DNA of 51,869 nt, taken from Comamonadaceae bacterium. GTDB lineage: Bacteria > Pseudomonadota > Gammaproteobacteria > Burkholderiales > Burkholderiaceae_C. Each line of letters starts with the position of its first letter. Position 1 is the first letter of the stretch. The stretch lies in NCBI GenBank assembly GCA_947371915.1, contig CANBRM010000009.1:1-51869 (forward strand). The letters are read 5' to 3'. The notes under the pieces were generated by a model. That model was not told where the DNA came from. It made no database searches and was given only the letters and a program-made list of their open reading frames with translations. A program made the position numbers and the translations under genes. This document shows, in pieces, positions 26,182 to 35,252 of the stretch.

Positions 26182-27201
26182 ATGACTGACACCTTGCAAC
26201 CCAAAGCCTCTCTCGATCTGACACGTCGCCAAACGCTGCAGGGCCTCGCCGGTTCGTTGGCCAGCTTCGCAGCGCCTGCGCTCATCAGCAGCGCGGCGCT
26301 GGCACAAGACAAGTTCCCCAACAAACCCATTACCCTCATCGTGCCTTGGACGCCTGCGGGCCCCAGCGATGCGGTGTTGCGTGCGTTTGCCGAAAGCGCC
26401 AGTCGCATCTTGGGCGTGTCGGTGATTTGCGAAAACAAACCCGGCGCGGGGGGGGCTTTGGGCGCAGCCGCCATGATGAGTGCGCGCCCCGATGGCTACA
26501 CGCTGACGCAATTGCCCTTGGGCATTTACCGCCAGCCGCACATGCAAAAAACCAGTTATGACCCGATCAAAGACATCACGCACATCGCGTGTTTGACGGG
26601 CTACACCTTCTGCATCGCTGCGTCGCTGGACGCACCGTTCAAGACGCTCAAAGAAATGGTGGCCTACGCCAAAGCCAACCCCGGCAAACTGGAATACGGC
26701 CACACCGGCACTGGCACCACACCGCATTTGGCGATTGAAGACTTCAGCCAAAAAGCCGGCATCGAGCTCAACCCGATTGCCTACAAAGGCGCGTCTGAAA
26801 TCGTTCAGTCTATTTTGGGTGGCCACATTCGCATGGCCAGCAGCACGACAGAAATCATTCCCTTGGTCAAAGAAGGCCGCCTGCGTTTGCTGGCTACGTT
26901 GGGCAGTAAGCGCACCAAAGCGTTTCCCGATGTGGCCACCGTCAAAGAAAGCGGTTGGGACACCATTTCTGAATCGCCCTTTGGCATCGGTGGCCCCAAG
27001 GGCATGGACCCTGCCGTGGTGCGCGTACTCAACGAAGCGTTCAAGAAAACCTTGGAAGACCCCAAAGTCATCGAAACCTTGGACAAGTTCTACCAGCCCG
27101 TGATTTACATGAACAGCGAGGAGTACACCAAGTACGCCATTCGCACGTTCGAAGCCGAAAAGGCCACGGTGGAGCGTTTGGGCTTGGCGAAAAAAGCGTG
27201 A
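26182..27201 (+). CDS. Bug-family (TctC-like) solute-binding protein
   Basis: A 339-aa periplasmic binding protein of the tripartite tricarboxylate receptor (Bug) family, strongly expanded in Burkholderiales. A twin-arginine-like signal (LTRRQTLQGLAGS, residues 13-25) ends near SSAALAQDKFP. Then come family motifs PNKPITLIVPWTPAGPSD, ENKPGAGGALGA, the PLGIYRQPHM ligand loop and KGASEIVQSILGG. It starts 19 bases after gcdH with AGGAG upstream, so it is probably co-transcribed. No TctA/TctB membrane genes are nearby, as is usual for orphan Bug proteins, so it either borrows a permease or works as a sensor. A dicarboxylate such as glutarate would suit the gcdH context; this is a guess. Confidence 0.92.
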   Translation: MTDTLQPKASLDLTRRQTLQGLAGSLASFAAPALISSAALAQDKFPNKPITLIVPWTPAGPSDAVLRAFAESASRILGVSVICENKPGAGGALGAAAMMSARPDGYTLTQLPLGIYRQPHMQKTSYDPIKDITHIACLTGYTFCIAASLDAPFKTLKEMVAYAKANPGKLEYGHTGTGTTPHLAIEDFSQKAGIELNPIAYKGASEIVQSILGGHIRMASSTTEIIPLVKEGRLRLLATLGSKRTKAFPDVATVKESGWDTISESPFGIGGPKGMDPAVVRVLNEAFKKTLEDPKVIETLDKFYQPVIYMNSEEYTKYAIRTFEAEKATVERLGLAKKA

Positions 27202-27248
27202 TCTAAACCCCAGCCTGGCCGTTGACCGCTGTGTGGCTGTCGATCGCG

Positions 27249-28178
27249 TCAGGCCTTTTTGTTCACCAACACAATGCCCGCCGCCACAGCCACCAGCGCG
27301 GCAAGGGTGAGGGTGGACACCGTTTCGCCCAACCACAGCGCGCCAAACACCATGGCAAACACGGGTGTCAAAAACACGAACGAGCCCAAGCGCGTGGCGG
27401 GGTAGTGGCGCAGCAGCCACATCCAGACCAAGTAGCTGGCAAACGCGCCAGCCACGGTTTGAATGGCCAGCGAGCCCCATGCAAACGCGCTCACGTTGCA
27501 TTGCCACACCTCGCCCATTGCTGCAGACACAAAGGGCAGCAGCACCGCACTCATGGTCACTTGGTAATACAACAGTTTTTCAGGGCTGATGCTGGCCAGT
27601 CGCGTGGCGCGAATGACCACCGTGGTCAAGGCCCACAGTACGCCTGAGGCCAAAGCCAGCCCATCGCCCAACAGAACACCGACCGGTAAACCTTGCCATG
27701 TTGGCGCATCGCTGCTGCTGTCGTTGTGGCCGCGCAGGCCATCTTGTAACGCAAACGCCACCGCTGCAAATGCCAGCCCTAAGCCCAGCCATTGCACGGC
27801 ACGCAGGCGCTCGGTGGGCACAAACAGGGGCAACAACACCGCCACCCAAAACGGCGAGGTGTACAAAAACAGCGTCAAGCGCGAGGCGGTGGTGTGCTGC
27901 AATCCCACGTAGATGCACACAAACTCCCCGCAAAACAACACCCCCGCCAACAGGCCCGCACGCAACGTGCCATCGCGTTCAAACAACGCCACCCCTCGGT
28001 GGTGGCACCACGCCCACAGCAATGCCGTGGCACCCATGAACCGAATGGCGGCTTGCAGCACGGGCGGCACTTCGGGCAGCGTGGCCTTGACCAGCACTTG
28101 CTGAAAGCCCCAAAACAGGCAGCAGGCCACCAGCAGCGCAATGGCCAGGGCATCCAAATGGTCGCGACGTTGGGTCAT
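27249..28178 (-). CDS. EamA/DMT-superfamily transporter
   Basis: A 309-aa protein with ten predicted helices in two EamA repeats (about 10-140 and 165-305). Motifs: LLVACCLFWGFQQVLVK, AAIRFMGATALLWAW, LALASGVLWALTTVVIR and the closing FLTPVFAMVFGALWLGE. DMT exporters move amino acids and related metabolites; the substrate here is unknown. The start at 28178 is preferred over the longer frame because AAGGA precedes it and homology begins at the first helix. It is divergent from the PhoD-like gene at 28251, sharing a 72-base promoter region, and converges with the Bug-protein gene. Confidence 0.9.
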   Translation of the reverse strand: MTQRRDHLDALAIALLVACCLFWGFQQVLVKATLPEVPPVLQAAIRFMGATALLWAWCHHRGVALFERDGTLRAGLLAGVLFCGEFVCIYVGLQHTTASRLTLFLYTSPFWVAVLLPLFVPTERLRAVQWLGLGLAFAAVAFALQDGLRGHNDSSSDAPTWQGLPVGVLLGDGLALASGVLWALTTVVIRATRLASISPEKLLYYQVTMSAVLLPFVSAAMGEVWQCNVSAFAWGSLAIQTVAGAFASYLVWMWLLRHYPATRLGSFVFLTPVFAMVFGALWLGETVSTLTLAALVAVAAGIVLVNKKA

Positions 28179-28250
28179 GGGGGTCCTTCGAGGTTCAGCT
28201 TTGAACTTAACATGCCGCATCTGTTTCAACGCTGACAAGCCCCCATTTTC

Positions 28251-29816
28251 ATGAACCGTCGCGACTTTACCCTTCAACTGCAACGCAGCGCCCTCGTGTT
28301 GGCCATGGCCCCTTGGCTCACGGCGACGGCCCAGCCGAGTGAGCAGGTGCGTCGCTGGCGCAGCAACCCATTTGCCCTAGGCGTGGCCAGTGGCCGCCCC
28401 CGCCCCGACAGCGTGGTGCTGTGGACGCGCTTGCTGATTGCCGAGGAAGACCGCGCATCCGCTGGCCCCGATGCCTTGCGCGTGCAAGTGACGGTGTATG
28501 CCGACGCCGCCCTCAAACGCCGCGTGCAAAAAACAGACGTGGTGACCGACGCCAGCCGAGGCCACAGCGTGCATGTGCACCTGCAAAACCTGCAACCAGC
28601 CACCGACTATTGGTACCGCTTCAGCCAAGGGGATGCTTTCAGCACCGTAGGCCACACTCGCACCGCGCCCGCCGCCAACGCGGACGTGCAACAGCTGCGC
28701 ATCGCTTTGGCGTCGTGCCAGCATTACGAGCACGGCCAATACATCGCGCATCAAGAAATTGCCCAGCAGTCGCTGGACTTCGTGCTGTTTGTAGGCGACT
28801 ACATCTACGAAAGCACCAACCCTCAATTAATGGTGCGCCAACACAGCGGCGGTGAGCCCAAAACTTTGGCGCAATACCGCGAGCGCTACGCCCAATACAA
28901 ACGCGATCCGCACCTGCAAGCCGCGCACGCCGCTCACCCATGGGTGTTGATGTGGGACGACCATGAAGTGGTGAACGACTACGCCAACGACCAAGACCGC
29001 AACTACACCGACCCGCAGCAGTTTTTGTTACGCCGCGCCGCCGCCTACCAAGCCTACTTTGAGCACCAACCCGTGTTGATCGGACCCGATCCGCAAAGCC
29101 CGCAACAAGCCTCGATGCGTTTGTACGAGCAATTCAACTGGGGCAAGTTGGCTGACATTTGGACCCTCGATTGCCGCCAATACCGCAGCCCCCAAGCCTG
29201 CCGCGACCCTGTGCGCGGCGGTGGTCGCATGGTGACGCAGTGCGACGAGCTCGACGACCCCAAGCGCAGCATGTTGGGCGTTGAGCAAGAACGGTGGTTG
29301 GACCTTGGCCTGGCCAACTCGAAACGCACCTGGCGTTTGCTGGCGCAGGCCACCTTGATTGCGCCCACCAGCATTCCCGCGCCCGTGGGTCGGGCCACCT
29401 ACAACGACGCGTGGGACGGCTACGGCCCCGCGCGCCAACGCCTCTTGCAAAGTGTGGTCGACCACAAGTTGGACAACGTGGTCACCTTGGGCGGCGACGT
29501 GCACATGAACGTGGCGTCGAACCTGCGCTTGGTGCCCAACGATCCGCAATCGCCCATCGTGGCCAGCGAGTTTGTAACGACCTCCATCACCTCACGCGGC
29601 ATGGGCGACAACGTGCTCAGCGTCATCAAAGCCAACAACCCCGATTTGCTGCACGCCCGCGCCGATGAGCGGGGCTACAGCCTGATCACCGTCACGCCAA
29701 GCAGCGTGCGTTGTGATTTCAGAAGCACCGCGTTTCCTGCCGGCAAAGAGGCGGGCCTGAAGACGCAGGCGAGCTATGTGGTGCGCAGTGGCAAGGCGGG
29801 GCCCACGCCGGTCTGA
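28251..29816 (+). CDS. phoD: PhoD-like alkaline phosphatase/phosphodiesterase
   Basis: A 521-aa protein. The N-terminus begins MNRRDFTLQLQRSALVLAMA, a twin-arginine export signal. Residues about 35-140 form the PhoD N-terminal Ig-like domain (FALGVASGRPRPDSVVLWTRL). The metallophosphoesterase core carries metal ligands: VGDYIYES (about 183-190), WDDHEVVNDYA (about 235-245), and GGDVHMNVAS (about 412-420). PhoD enzymes release phosphate from phosphoesters in the periplasm using Ca/Fe. No pho-box was identified upstream. Divergent from the EamA gene; its stop is 60 bases from purT, which converges on it. Confidence 0.92.
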   Translation: MNRRDFTLQLQRSALVLAMAPWLTATAQPSEQVRRWRSNPFALGVASGRPRPDSVVLWTRLLIAEEDRASAGPDALRVQVTVYADAALKRRVQKTDVVTDASRGHSVHVHLQNLQPATDYWYRFSQGDAFSTVGHTRTAPAANADVQQLRIALASCQHYEHGQYIAHQEIAQQSLDFVLFVGDYIYESTNPQLMVRQHSGGEPKTLAQYRERYAQYKRDPHLQAAHAAHPWVLMWDDHEVVNDYANDQDRNYTDPQQFLLRRAAAYQAYFEHQPVLIGPDPQSPQQASMRLYEQFNWGKLADIWTLDCRQYRSPQACRDPVRGGGRMVTQCDELDDPKRSMLGVEQERWLDLGLANSKRTWRLLAQATLIAPTSIPAPVGRATYNDAWDGYGPARQRLLQSVVDHKLDNVVTLGGDVHMNVASNLRLVPNDPQSPIVASEFVTTSITSRGMGDNVLSVIKANNPDLLHARADERGYSLITVTPSSVRCDFRSTAFPAGKEAGLKTQASYVVRSGKAGPTPV

Positions 29817-29876
29817 TGCCGCTGGCTTCTCGCCTCTCGTAAGTTGTCAGTGGCGACGGCGAGCCCCGTTTAAGCG

Positions 29877-31013
29877 TTAAACCACCACCGAAATTTTGGC
29901 TGCCGCTGCCCGTGCGCGCGCCAAGGCGTTGGCATTTTTAGCCAGCGCCACGGCCATGCGGCGGTAAGGGCGTGTGGTGGGTTTGCCGAAGATGCGCACG
30001 TCCACATCGGGCTCGCTCAAGGCCTCGGCCACACCGGTGTACGTGGGGTTGCTGCCATCTTGTGTGGCCAGCACCACGGCGCTGGCGCCTTCGGTGCACA
30101 CGATGTTGGCAATTGGCAAGCCCAAAATGGCGCGGGCATGCAAATCAAACTCGCTCAGGTTTTGGCTGATCATCGTGACCATGCCGGTGTCGTGTGGACG
30201 CGGGCTGAGCTCGCTGAAGATCACTTCGTCTTTCGTCACGAAAAACTCCACACCAAACAAGCCTGCGCCGCCTAAGTCGGCCGTCACTTTTTCAGCCATG
30301 TCTTGCGCGGCTTTGAGGTAGTTGGGCAGCATGGGCTGCGGCTGCCAGCTGTATTGGTAATCGCCGCGTTCTTGCACATGGCCGATGGGTTCGCAAAACA
30401 AGGTCGGGCCCTTGCGTTGGCGGATGGTGAGCAGGGTGATTTCAAACTCGAAGTTGATGAACTCTTCGACGATCACTTTCTTGCGATCGCCGCGCATGCC
30501 TGCGCACGCGTAGTCCCAGCTGGCTTGAATGTCGGCGGCAGTTTTGGCCACGCTCTGGCCTTTGCCCGACGAACTCATCACGGGTTTGATCACCACCGGG
30601 AAACCAATCGCGTTGGCCTGTGCCAACAGTTCGTCTGCCGACTCGGCGTAGTTGAACTTGGCGGTGCGCACGCCCAAACCCACCGCCACATCGCGGATGC
30701 GGTCGCGGTTCATGGTGAGGTTGGCCGCCTTCGCACTGGGGATGACCTCAAAGCCTTCTTGCTCCACCTCTAACAACACCTCGGTGCGGATGGCCTCGAT
30801 CTCGGGCACGATCAAATCGGGTTGGTGCTGTGCGATGGCCGCACGCAAAGGCGCTTCATCCAGCATGCTGAACACACACGATTCGTCGGCCACTTGCATG
30901 GCGGGTGCGCCCGCATAGCTGTCGCAGGCGACGACGTAGCAGCCCAAGCGCTTGGCGCTGATGACGAATTCTTTGCCCAGTTCACCTGAGCCCAAAAGTA
31001 AGATTTTTTTCAT
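29877..31013 (-). CDS. purT: Formate-dependent phosphoribosylglycinamide formyltransferase (PurT)
   Basis: A 378-aa ATP-grasp enzyme that makes formyl-glycinamide ribonucleotide from GAR, formate and ATP in purine synthesis. Motifs: [12 protein letters not shown] at the start (Rossmann-like), the ATP-grasp [17 protein letters not shown] (about 148-164), [14 protein letters not shown], and [25 protein letters not shown] (about 260) with Mg ligands. E. coli PurT has about 12 more N-terminal residues; here an upstream extension is not available because the frame contains no usable start. It is monocistronic between convergent phoD and the toxin-antitoxin pair. Confidence 0.95.
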   Translation of the reverse strand: MKKILLLGSGELGKEFVISAKRLGCYVVACDSYAGAPAMQVADESCVFSMLDEAPLRAAIAQHQPDLIVPEIEAIRTEVLLEVEQEGFEVIPSAKAANLTMNRDRIRDVAVGLGVRTAKFNYAESADELLAQANAIGFPVVIKPVMSSSGKGQSVAKTAADIQASWDYACAGMRGDRKKVIVEEFINFEFEITLLTIRQRKGPTLFCEPIGHVQERGDYQYSWQPQPMLPNYLKAAQDMAEKVTADLGGAGLFGVEFFVTKDEVIFSELSPRPHDTGMVTMISQNLSEFDLHARAILGLPIANIVCTEGASAVVLATQDGSNPTYTGVAEALSEPDVDVRIFGKPTTRPYRRMAVALAKNANALARARAAAAKISVVV

Positions 31014-31112
31014 GCGTGACCCCGTGTGTGTCTAAATTTGGCGTGCTCGAATTGTCCCTGTTCGGGCACGGGTGGCGTATACAAACCTCGCACATCACGG
31101 CTTTATAGATTG

Positions 31113-31141
31113 ATGACAAAAGGCACACGTATGCATACAAT
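31113..31141 (+). promoter_or_regulatory. Possible promoter of the BrnT-like toxin gene
   Basis: ATGACA (31113-31118), a 17-bp spacer, then TACAAT (31136-31141). If used, transcription would start around 31148, almost at the ATG at 31149, giving a leaderless or near-leaderless mRNA. A weak -35 keeps confidence low. Confidence 0.35.
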
Positions 31142-31148
31142 CGCTGAC

Positions 31149-31442
31149 ATGAAGCCATTTCGCTGGAACGCAGACAAAAACGAAACGCTCTTAAAAGAGC
31201 GGCATGTCTCTTTTGAAGCGATGGTGGTGGCGATAGATGCGAACGGATTGTTGGACGTGCTGGCGCATCCAAATCCAAAGAAATATCCGAACCAACAAAT
31301 ACTGGTGATTGCGCGAGATGGTTATGTGTATCTGGTTCCGATGGTTGAAGAGCAAGACTATTTCTTTCTCAAAACCATCATTCCCAGTCGCAAAGCAACG
31401 CGCGATTATTTAAACCCTGGAGTGCTTGATGAAAAAACTTGA
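31149..31442 (+). CDS. BrnT-family (DUF497) toxin
   Basis: A 97-aa protein of the BrnT/RelE-like ribonuclease fold: FRWNADKNETLLKERHVSFEAM at the start (the 'W-xx-K-x-xxN-x-xKH' hallmark in diverged form), a central VIARDGYVYLVPMVEEQDYFFLKTI, and a terminal IIPSRKATRDYLN, which corresponds to the Arg/Lys-rich catalytic strand. Known BrnT toxins cleave RNA and stop translation. The start at 31149 is chosen because homology begins there; an ATG at 31131 would add six residues. The gene overlaps the downstream antitoxin by 14 bases, toxin first, the usual order of brnTA. Lower GC than its neighbours fits transfer. Confidence 0.8.
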   Translation: MKPFRWNADKNETLLKERHVSFEAMVVAIDANGLLDVLAHPNPKKYPNQQILVIARDGYVYLVPMVEEQDYFFLKTIIPSRKATRDYLNPGVLDEKT

Positions 31443-31701
31443 TGCTGACGAAGATGAAATTCTGAGTGCCTATGAAGCAGGCAAGTTGAAATCTGTTGCC
31501 AGTAAGTCGGAGCTTGCTAAGTTCAAGGCAGCAGCGCGAAGCACAGCGGTGAAGGACAAACGCGTCAACATTCGTTTGTCGTCGGTGGACTTGAGCGACA
31601 TTCAAATTAAAGCGCTGGAAGAAGGCGTGCCCTATCAGACGCTGATCGCCAGCGTGCTTCACAAATACGTCACAGGTCGCTTGTCAGACAAGCGAACCTG
31701 A
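31429..31701 (+). CDS. CopG/ribbon-helix-helix antitoxin of the BrnT-like toxin
   Basis: A 90-aa protein. The C-terminal half contains a ribbon-helix-helix: KRVNIRLSSVDLSDIQIKA as the beta strand and first helix, then EEGVPYQTLIASVLHKYV as the second. The N-terminal LDADEDEILSAYEAGKLKSV segment likely binds the toxin. ATG 31429 has CTGGAG at 31418-31423. The 14-base overlap with the toxin gene implies coupling. RHH antitoxins repress their own promoter; the palindrome was not located. It is followed seven bases later by the converging liv operon. Confidence 0.82.
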   Translation: MKKLDADEDEILSAYEAGKLKSVASKSELAKFKAAARSTAVKDKRVNIRLSSVDLSDIQIKALEEGVPYQTLIASVLHKYVTGRLSDKRT

Positions 31702-31707
31702 TTCAAA

Positions 31708-32400
31708 TCACACCGGCGCGATCACACCGCGATTCAGCGCATAGCGGCGGTCGCTCACCCAGTCGGCGAAGTGGGTGTTTTGCTCGGACAGCAGCACGCT
31801 CACGCCTTGGGCTTTGAGCGCCAAAATCATCTCGCCCATTTGCTCCACGATCACGGGGGCCACGCCCTCAGACGGTTCGTCGAGCAGCACCATGAGCGGG
31901 TTGCCCATCAGCGTGCGTGCGACGGTGAGCATTTGCTGCTCGCCGCCACTCATGTGGCTGGCGGGGCGTTGTTGCATGTCCGCGAGATTGGGGAAGAGGG
32001 CAAACACTTGGTCGAGTGACCACTGTGGCGCGGGGCTGCCATCGGCAAAGCGGCGGGCGGCTTGTTGGCCGATAGTGAGGTTTTCCAGCACCGTCAAGTC
32101 GGTGAAGATGCGGCGGTCTTCGGGCACATAGCCCAGCCCCAAGCGTGCGGCCTGGTAAGGCTCAGCATTCGAGATGTCGTGCCCCGCAAACACCACGCGA
32201 CCCGTGCGGCGCTGCATGAGCCCCATGATGGCTTTGACCGTGCTGGACTTGCCCGCACCGTTACGCCCAACGAGGGCCACCACTTCGCCACGTTGGACGT
32301 GCAGCTGCGCGTCGAACACGACTTGCGCCGCGCCATACCAAGCGTTGAGGCCTTGCACATCGAGCAGGGGGGCCATAGTGTGAATGGGGTGTTGCTTCAT
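31708..32400 (-). CDS. livF: Branched-chain-type ABC transporter ATPase LivF
   Basis: A 230-aa ABC ATPase of the LivF/UrtE group: Walker A GRNGAGKSS (about 45-53), Q-loop region with GYVPEDRRIF, signature MSGGEQQML (about 149), Walker B LMVLLDEPSEG with Glu, and H-loop region LSEQNTHFA where Gln-Asn-Thr-His closes. It pairs with LivG to energise import. Its start overlaps the livG stop by four bases. It is last in the liv operon and no clear terminator was seen before the converging antitoxin stop. Confidence 0.93.
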   Translation of the reverse strand: MKQHPIHTMAPLLDVQGLNAWYGAAQVVFDAQLHVQRGEVVALVGRNGAGKSSTVKAIMGLMQRRTGRVVFAGHDISNAEPYQAARLGLGYVPEDRRIFTDLTVLENLTIGQQAARRFADGSPAPQWSLDQVFALFPNLADMQQRPASHMSGGEQQMLTVARTLMGNPLMVLLDEPSEGVAPVIVEQMGEMILALKAQGVSVLLSEQNTHFADWVSDRRYALNRGVIAPV

Positions 32401-33275
32401 GCCTTTTCGCCTGTCTTAGAAGCTGCGGGCATTGCAAAAGAAGACCGCTGTGATGAGGCCACGCCAAAGGTCTTGCCGCTGCCAAAGTACACGGCTTGCA
32501 CCTGCGGGTCGTCTTGGATTTGTGCGGGCGTGCCTTCAGCGATGAGTGCGCCACGCGCCATCACCAGCACGCGGTCGGCATGCTCAAACACCACGTCCAT
32601 GCTGTGCTCTGTGAAGAGCACGGCTACGCCGCGTTGGTTCACCAAGTGGCGGGTGAGGTCCATCAGCGCGTGCCGTTCGTCGGGGGCCATGCCTGCGGTG
32701 GGCTCGTCCATCAGCAACAGGCGGGGTTGGTTGGCCAGTGCCATCGCCAGCTCTAAGCGTTTCACATCGCCGTAGGCGAGGGCGTTGCAAGGGCGCGATG
32801 CTTGGTCGTGCAAATGCACTTGGGCGAGCAAGGCCAAGGCGTCGTCGCGCCGATAGCGCGTGGCGCGTTGCCAAGGCGAAAGCGATTCGCCGTCCGCTGA
32901 CAGCAACGCCATTTGCACGTTCTCAGCCACGGTGAGCGAGCCAAACGTTTGTGCGATTTGAAAGGTGCGACTCACGCCCATGCGCCACAAGTCATGCGGT
33001 TGGCGCCCCAGCAGCGACACGCCGTCCAAGGTGATGCTGCCGCTGTCGGGCGCGAGTTGGCCGTTGACCAAATTGAAGGTAGTGGACTTGCCTGCGCCAT
33101 TGGGGCCGATGACCGCAAGCAGTTCGCCCGCTTGCAAATTGAACGACACATCGTTGACTGCTTGGTTGCCGCCAAAGGCTTTGTGCAGGTGCTGCACCGA
33201 TAACAAAGCGCCACTATTTTGTGTGTGGGAGTGTGAGGCTGCCTGTGCTGTTGGCTGAGATGTGCGCGTGGTCAT
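32397..33275 (-). CDS. livG: Branched-chain-type ABC transporter ATPase LivG
   Basis: A 292-aa ABC ATPase of the LivG group: Walker A GPNGAGKST (about 57-65), LGRQPHDLWRMGVSRTFQIAQ where the Q-loop lies, a LAYGDVKRLELAMAL signature (about 174, slightly changed from the usual LSYGxQRRLEIA), Walker B LLLMDEPTAGM, and H-loop LFTEHSMD. The first 25 residues (Thr/Ser/Gln-rich) are an extension beyond the common family start. Overlaps both neighbours by four bases. Confidence 0.92.
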   Translation of the reverse strand: MTTRTSQPTAQAASHSHTQNSGALLSVQHLHKAFGGNQAVNDVSFNLQAGELLAVIGPNGAGKSTTFNLVNGQLAPDSGSITLDGVSLLGRQPHDLWRMGVSRTFQIAQTFGSLTVAENVQMALLSADGESLSPWQRATRYRRDDALALLAQVHLHDQASRPCNALAYGDVKRLELAMALANQPRLLLMDEPTAGMAPDERHALMDLTRHLVNQRGVAVLFTEHSMDVVFEHADRVLVMARGALIAEGTPAQIQDDPQVQAVYFGSGKTFGVASSQRSSFAMPAASKTGEKA

Positions 33276-35230
33276 GCCACTCCTCGCTCGTCAGAAGCGT
33301 GCTCATCGCGCACCCGATGCCATAGAGACTGCACCGACCCCGCAATGCCTTGCGGAAACACCAGCACCATCAACAACATGCTGCCGCCCAACACGGCGCG
33401 CCAATAGTCGGTGCTGCGGGCCAAGCTGTCTTGCAGTGCGGTGAAGGTCACCGCGCCGACCAAGGGGCCGATCAGCGTGTGCACGCCGCCCAACAGCACC
33501 ATGACCAAACCATCGACCGATTTGCTCACGCCCAGCACATCAGGCGAGATGCTGCCTTTCGAGAACACAAACAACGCCCCCGCCAGCCCTGCAAAACCGG
33601 CGGCCACCACAAAGCCCAGCCACTGCACACGCGCCACGTTCAAACCCATGGCTTCTGCGCGGCCCACCGAGTCGCGGCTGGCGCGCAGCGCGAAGCCTAG
33701 CGGCGACATCAACACGCGACGCAAGGCATACACGCTGGCGCTCACCAGCACGAGGGTGAGCCAGTAATAAGAGGATTTGTCTTGCAACCATGCACTGGGC
33801 CACACGCCGGTGATGCCGTTGCTGCCGCCCGTGAAGTCGTCCCACTGAAAACAGATGGACCACACGATTTGTGCAAACGCCAAGGTGAGCATGGCCAAGT
33901 ACACGCCCGACAAGCGCACCGCAAACCACGCGATGGGCGCTGCCACCAAGGCGCTGACGAAAGGTGCCAACAACAACGCCGCTTCGCTAGACACACCCGC
34001 ACGCAACACCAGCAGCGCCGCCGCATAAGCGCCCACGCCAAAGTAAGCCGCGTGGCCAAACGAGTGCATGCCCGCTGGCCCCATGATGAAGTGCAAGCTG
34101 GCGGCGAACAAAGCGGCAATGAGAAGATCAATACCCAGCACCAAGGTGTAGGGCGACTCCGTGGTGAACAGCGGCAACGCCAACAATGCCGCACCGAGCA
34201 GCAGCCACACGCGTTGCGTGCGAGCGCCGCCCAAAGCAAATGGCGCTTCTTGTTCGGTGCTGGCGCGTGGCGCACTTTGTGGTTTGCCCAACAAGCCCCA
34301 AGGCCGCACCATCAGCACCGCAGCCATCACCAAAAACTCAGCAACCAGCGTGAGTTTTGAAAATGCAAACGACACGCCGAACACGTCCACCGTGCCCACC
34401 GCAATGCACAGCGCCTTGATTTCGGCAATCAACAGCGCCGCCACAAACGCCCCAGGGATGGAGCCCATACCGCCCACCACGACCACTACAAACGCATCGC
34501 CAATCGTGGCCATGTCCAACCCCAAGTGCGCGGGCTCACGGGGCAGTTGCAGCGCGCCGCCCAAGCCCGCCAACGCGCAGCCCAGTGCAAACACGGCGGT
34601 GAACAAGTGACGCGGATTCACCCCCAGTGCGCCCAACATCTCGCGGTCTTGCGTGGCGGCGCGGACCAGCACGCCAAAGCGTGTGCGCTGCAAGCACCAC
34701 CACAATGCAGCCAACACCAGCGGGCCGGTGGCGATCAACAACAAGTCGTAGGTGGGAAAGCGTCGACCCAAAATATCCACAGCGCCGCTCAGGCCCGGAG
34801 CACGCGGCCCCAGCAAATCTTCCGCACCCCACAGCCACAGCGTGCCGTCTTGGATGACCAGCGCTAATGCAAACGTGGCGAGCAATTGAAACAACTCCGG
34901 CGCTTGGTAAATGCGGCGCAGCACCATCACTTCGACCAGCGCACCCAATGCGCCTGTGACGAGCGCTGCACACAGCAAGAGTAAAAAGTAAGCGGCGGTT
35001 TGGCTGGCCGCATCGCCAAGAACAAGGCTCAATGCTGAAGACACAGCAGGCGTCGCGTGTGACACGAGCGAGTAAGCCACATAAACACCCAGCATAAAGA
35101 ACGAGCCGTGCGCAAAGTTGACGATGCGCGTCACCCCAAAGATCAGCGACAAGCCCGCGGCCACCAAAAACAAAGACGACGCGCTCGCCAGCCCGTTGAG
35201 GGCCTGCACAAAAAAGCTAGCGATGTCCAT
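33272..35230 (-). CDS. LivH-LivM fused permease
   Basis: A 652-aa fusion. Residues about 1-310 are LivH (AGLSLIFGVTRIVNFAHGSFF near the start; VGGMGSIPGAFVAALLIAEIK near the end). Residues about 345-640 are LivM (GPAGMHSFGHAAYFGVGAYAA, the SGVYLAMLTLAFAQIVWS loop, GLNVARVQWLGFVVAAGFAGLAGAL with the EAA-like ATPase contact). Around 18 helices are expected. The joined permease would itself form the heterodimer normally made of two genes. A 67-base gap with a hairpin separates it from the binding-protein gene. Fused LivHM permeases are known but less common than separate genes. Confidence 0.92.
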   Translation of the reverse strand: MDIASFFVQALNGLASASSLFLVAAGLSLIFGVTRIVNFAHGSFFMLGVYVAYSLVSHATPAVSSALSLVLGDAASQTAAYFLLLLCAALVTGALGALVEVMVLRRIYQAPELFQLLATFALALVIQDGTLWLWGAEDLLGPRAPGLSGAVDILGRRFPTYDLLLIATGPLVLAALWWCLQRTRFGVLVRAATQDREMLGALGVNPRHLFTAVFALGCALAGLGGALQLPREPAHLGLDMATIGDAFVVVVVGGMGSIPGAFVAALLIAEIKALCIAVGTVDVFGVSFAFSKLTLVAEFLVMAAVLMVRPWGLLGKPQSAPRASTEQEAPFALGGARTQRVWLLLGAALLALPLFTTESPYTLVLGIDLLIAALFAASLHFIMGPAGMHSFGHAAYFGVGAYAAALLVLRAGVSSEAALLLAPFVSALVAAPIAWFAVRLSGVYLAMLTLAFAQIVWSICFQWDDFTGGSNGITGVWPSAWLQDKSSYYWLTLVLVSASVYALRRVLMSPLGFALRASRDSVGRAEAMGLNVARVQWLGFVVAAGFAGLAGALFVFSKGSISPDVLGVSKSVDGLVMVLLGGVHTLIGPLVGAVTFTALQDSLARSTDYWRAVLGGSMLLMVLVFPQGIAGSVQSLWHRVRDEHASDERGVA

Positions 35231-35252
35231 GGGGCGTTCGAGGGCTCAAATT

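Noticed and set aside
26155-27507. Minus-strand frame of 450 codons across the Bug-protein gene
   Set aside because: Composition (Arg/Phe/Gly/Val-rich, no domain) and overlap with a well-defined binding protein show a shadow.
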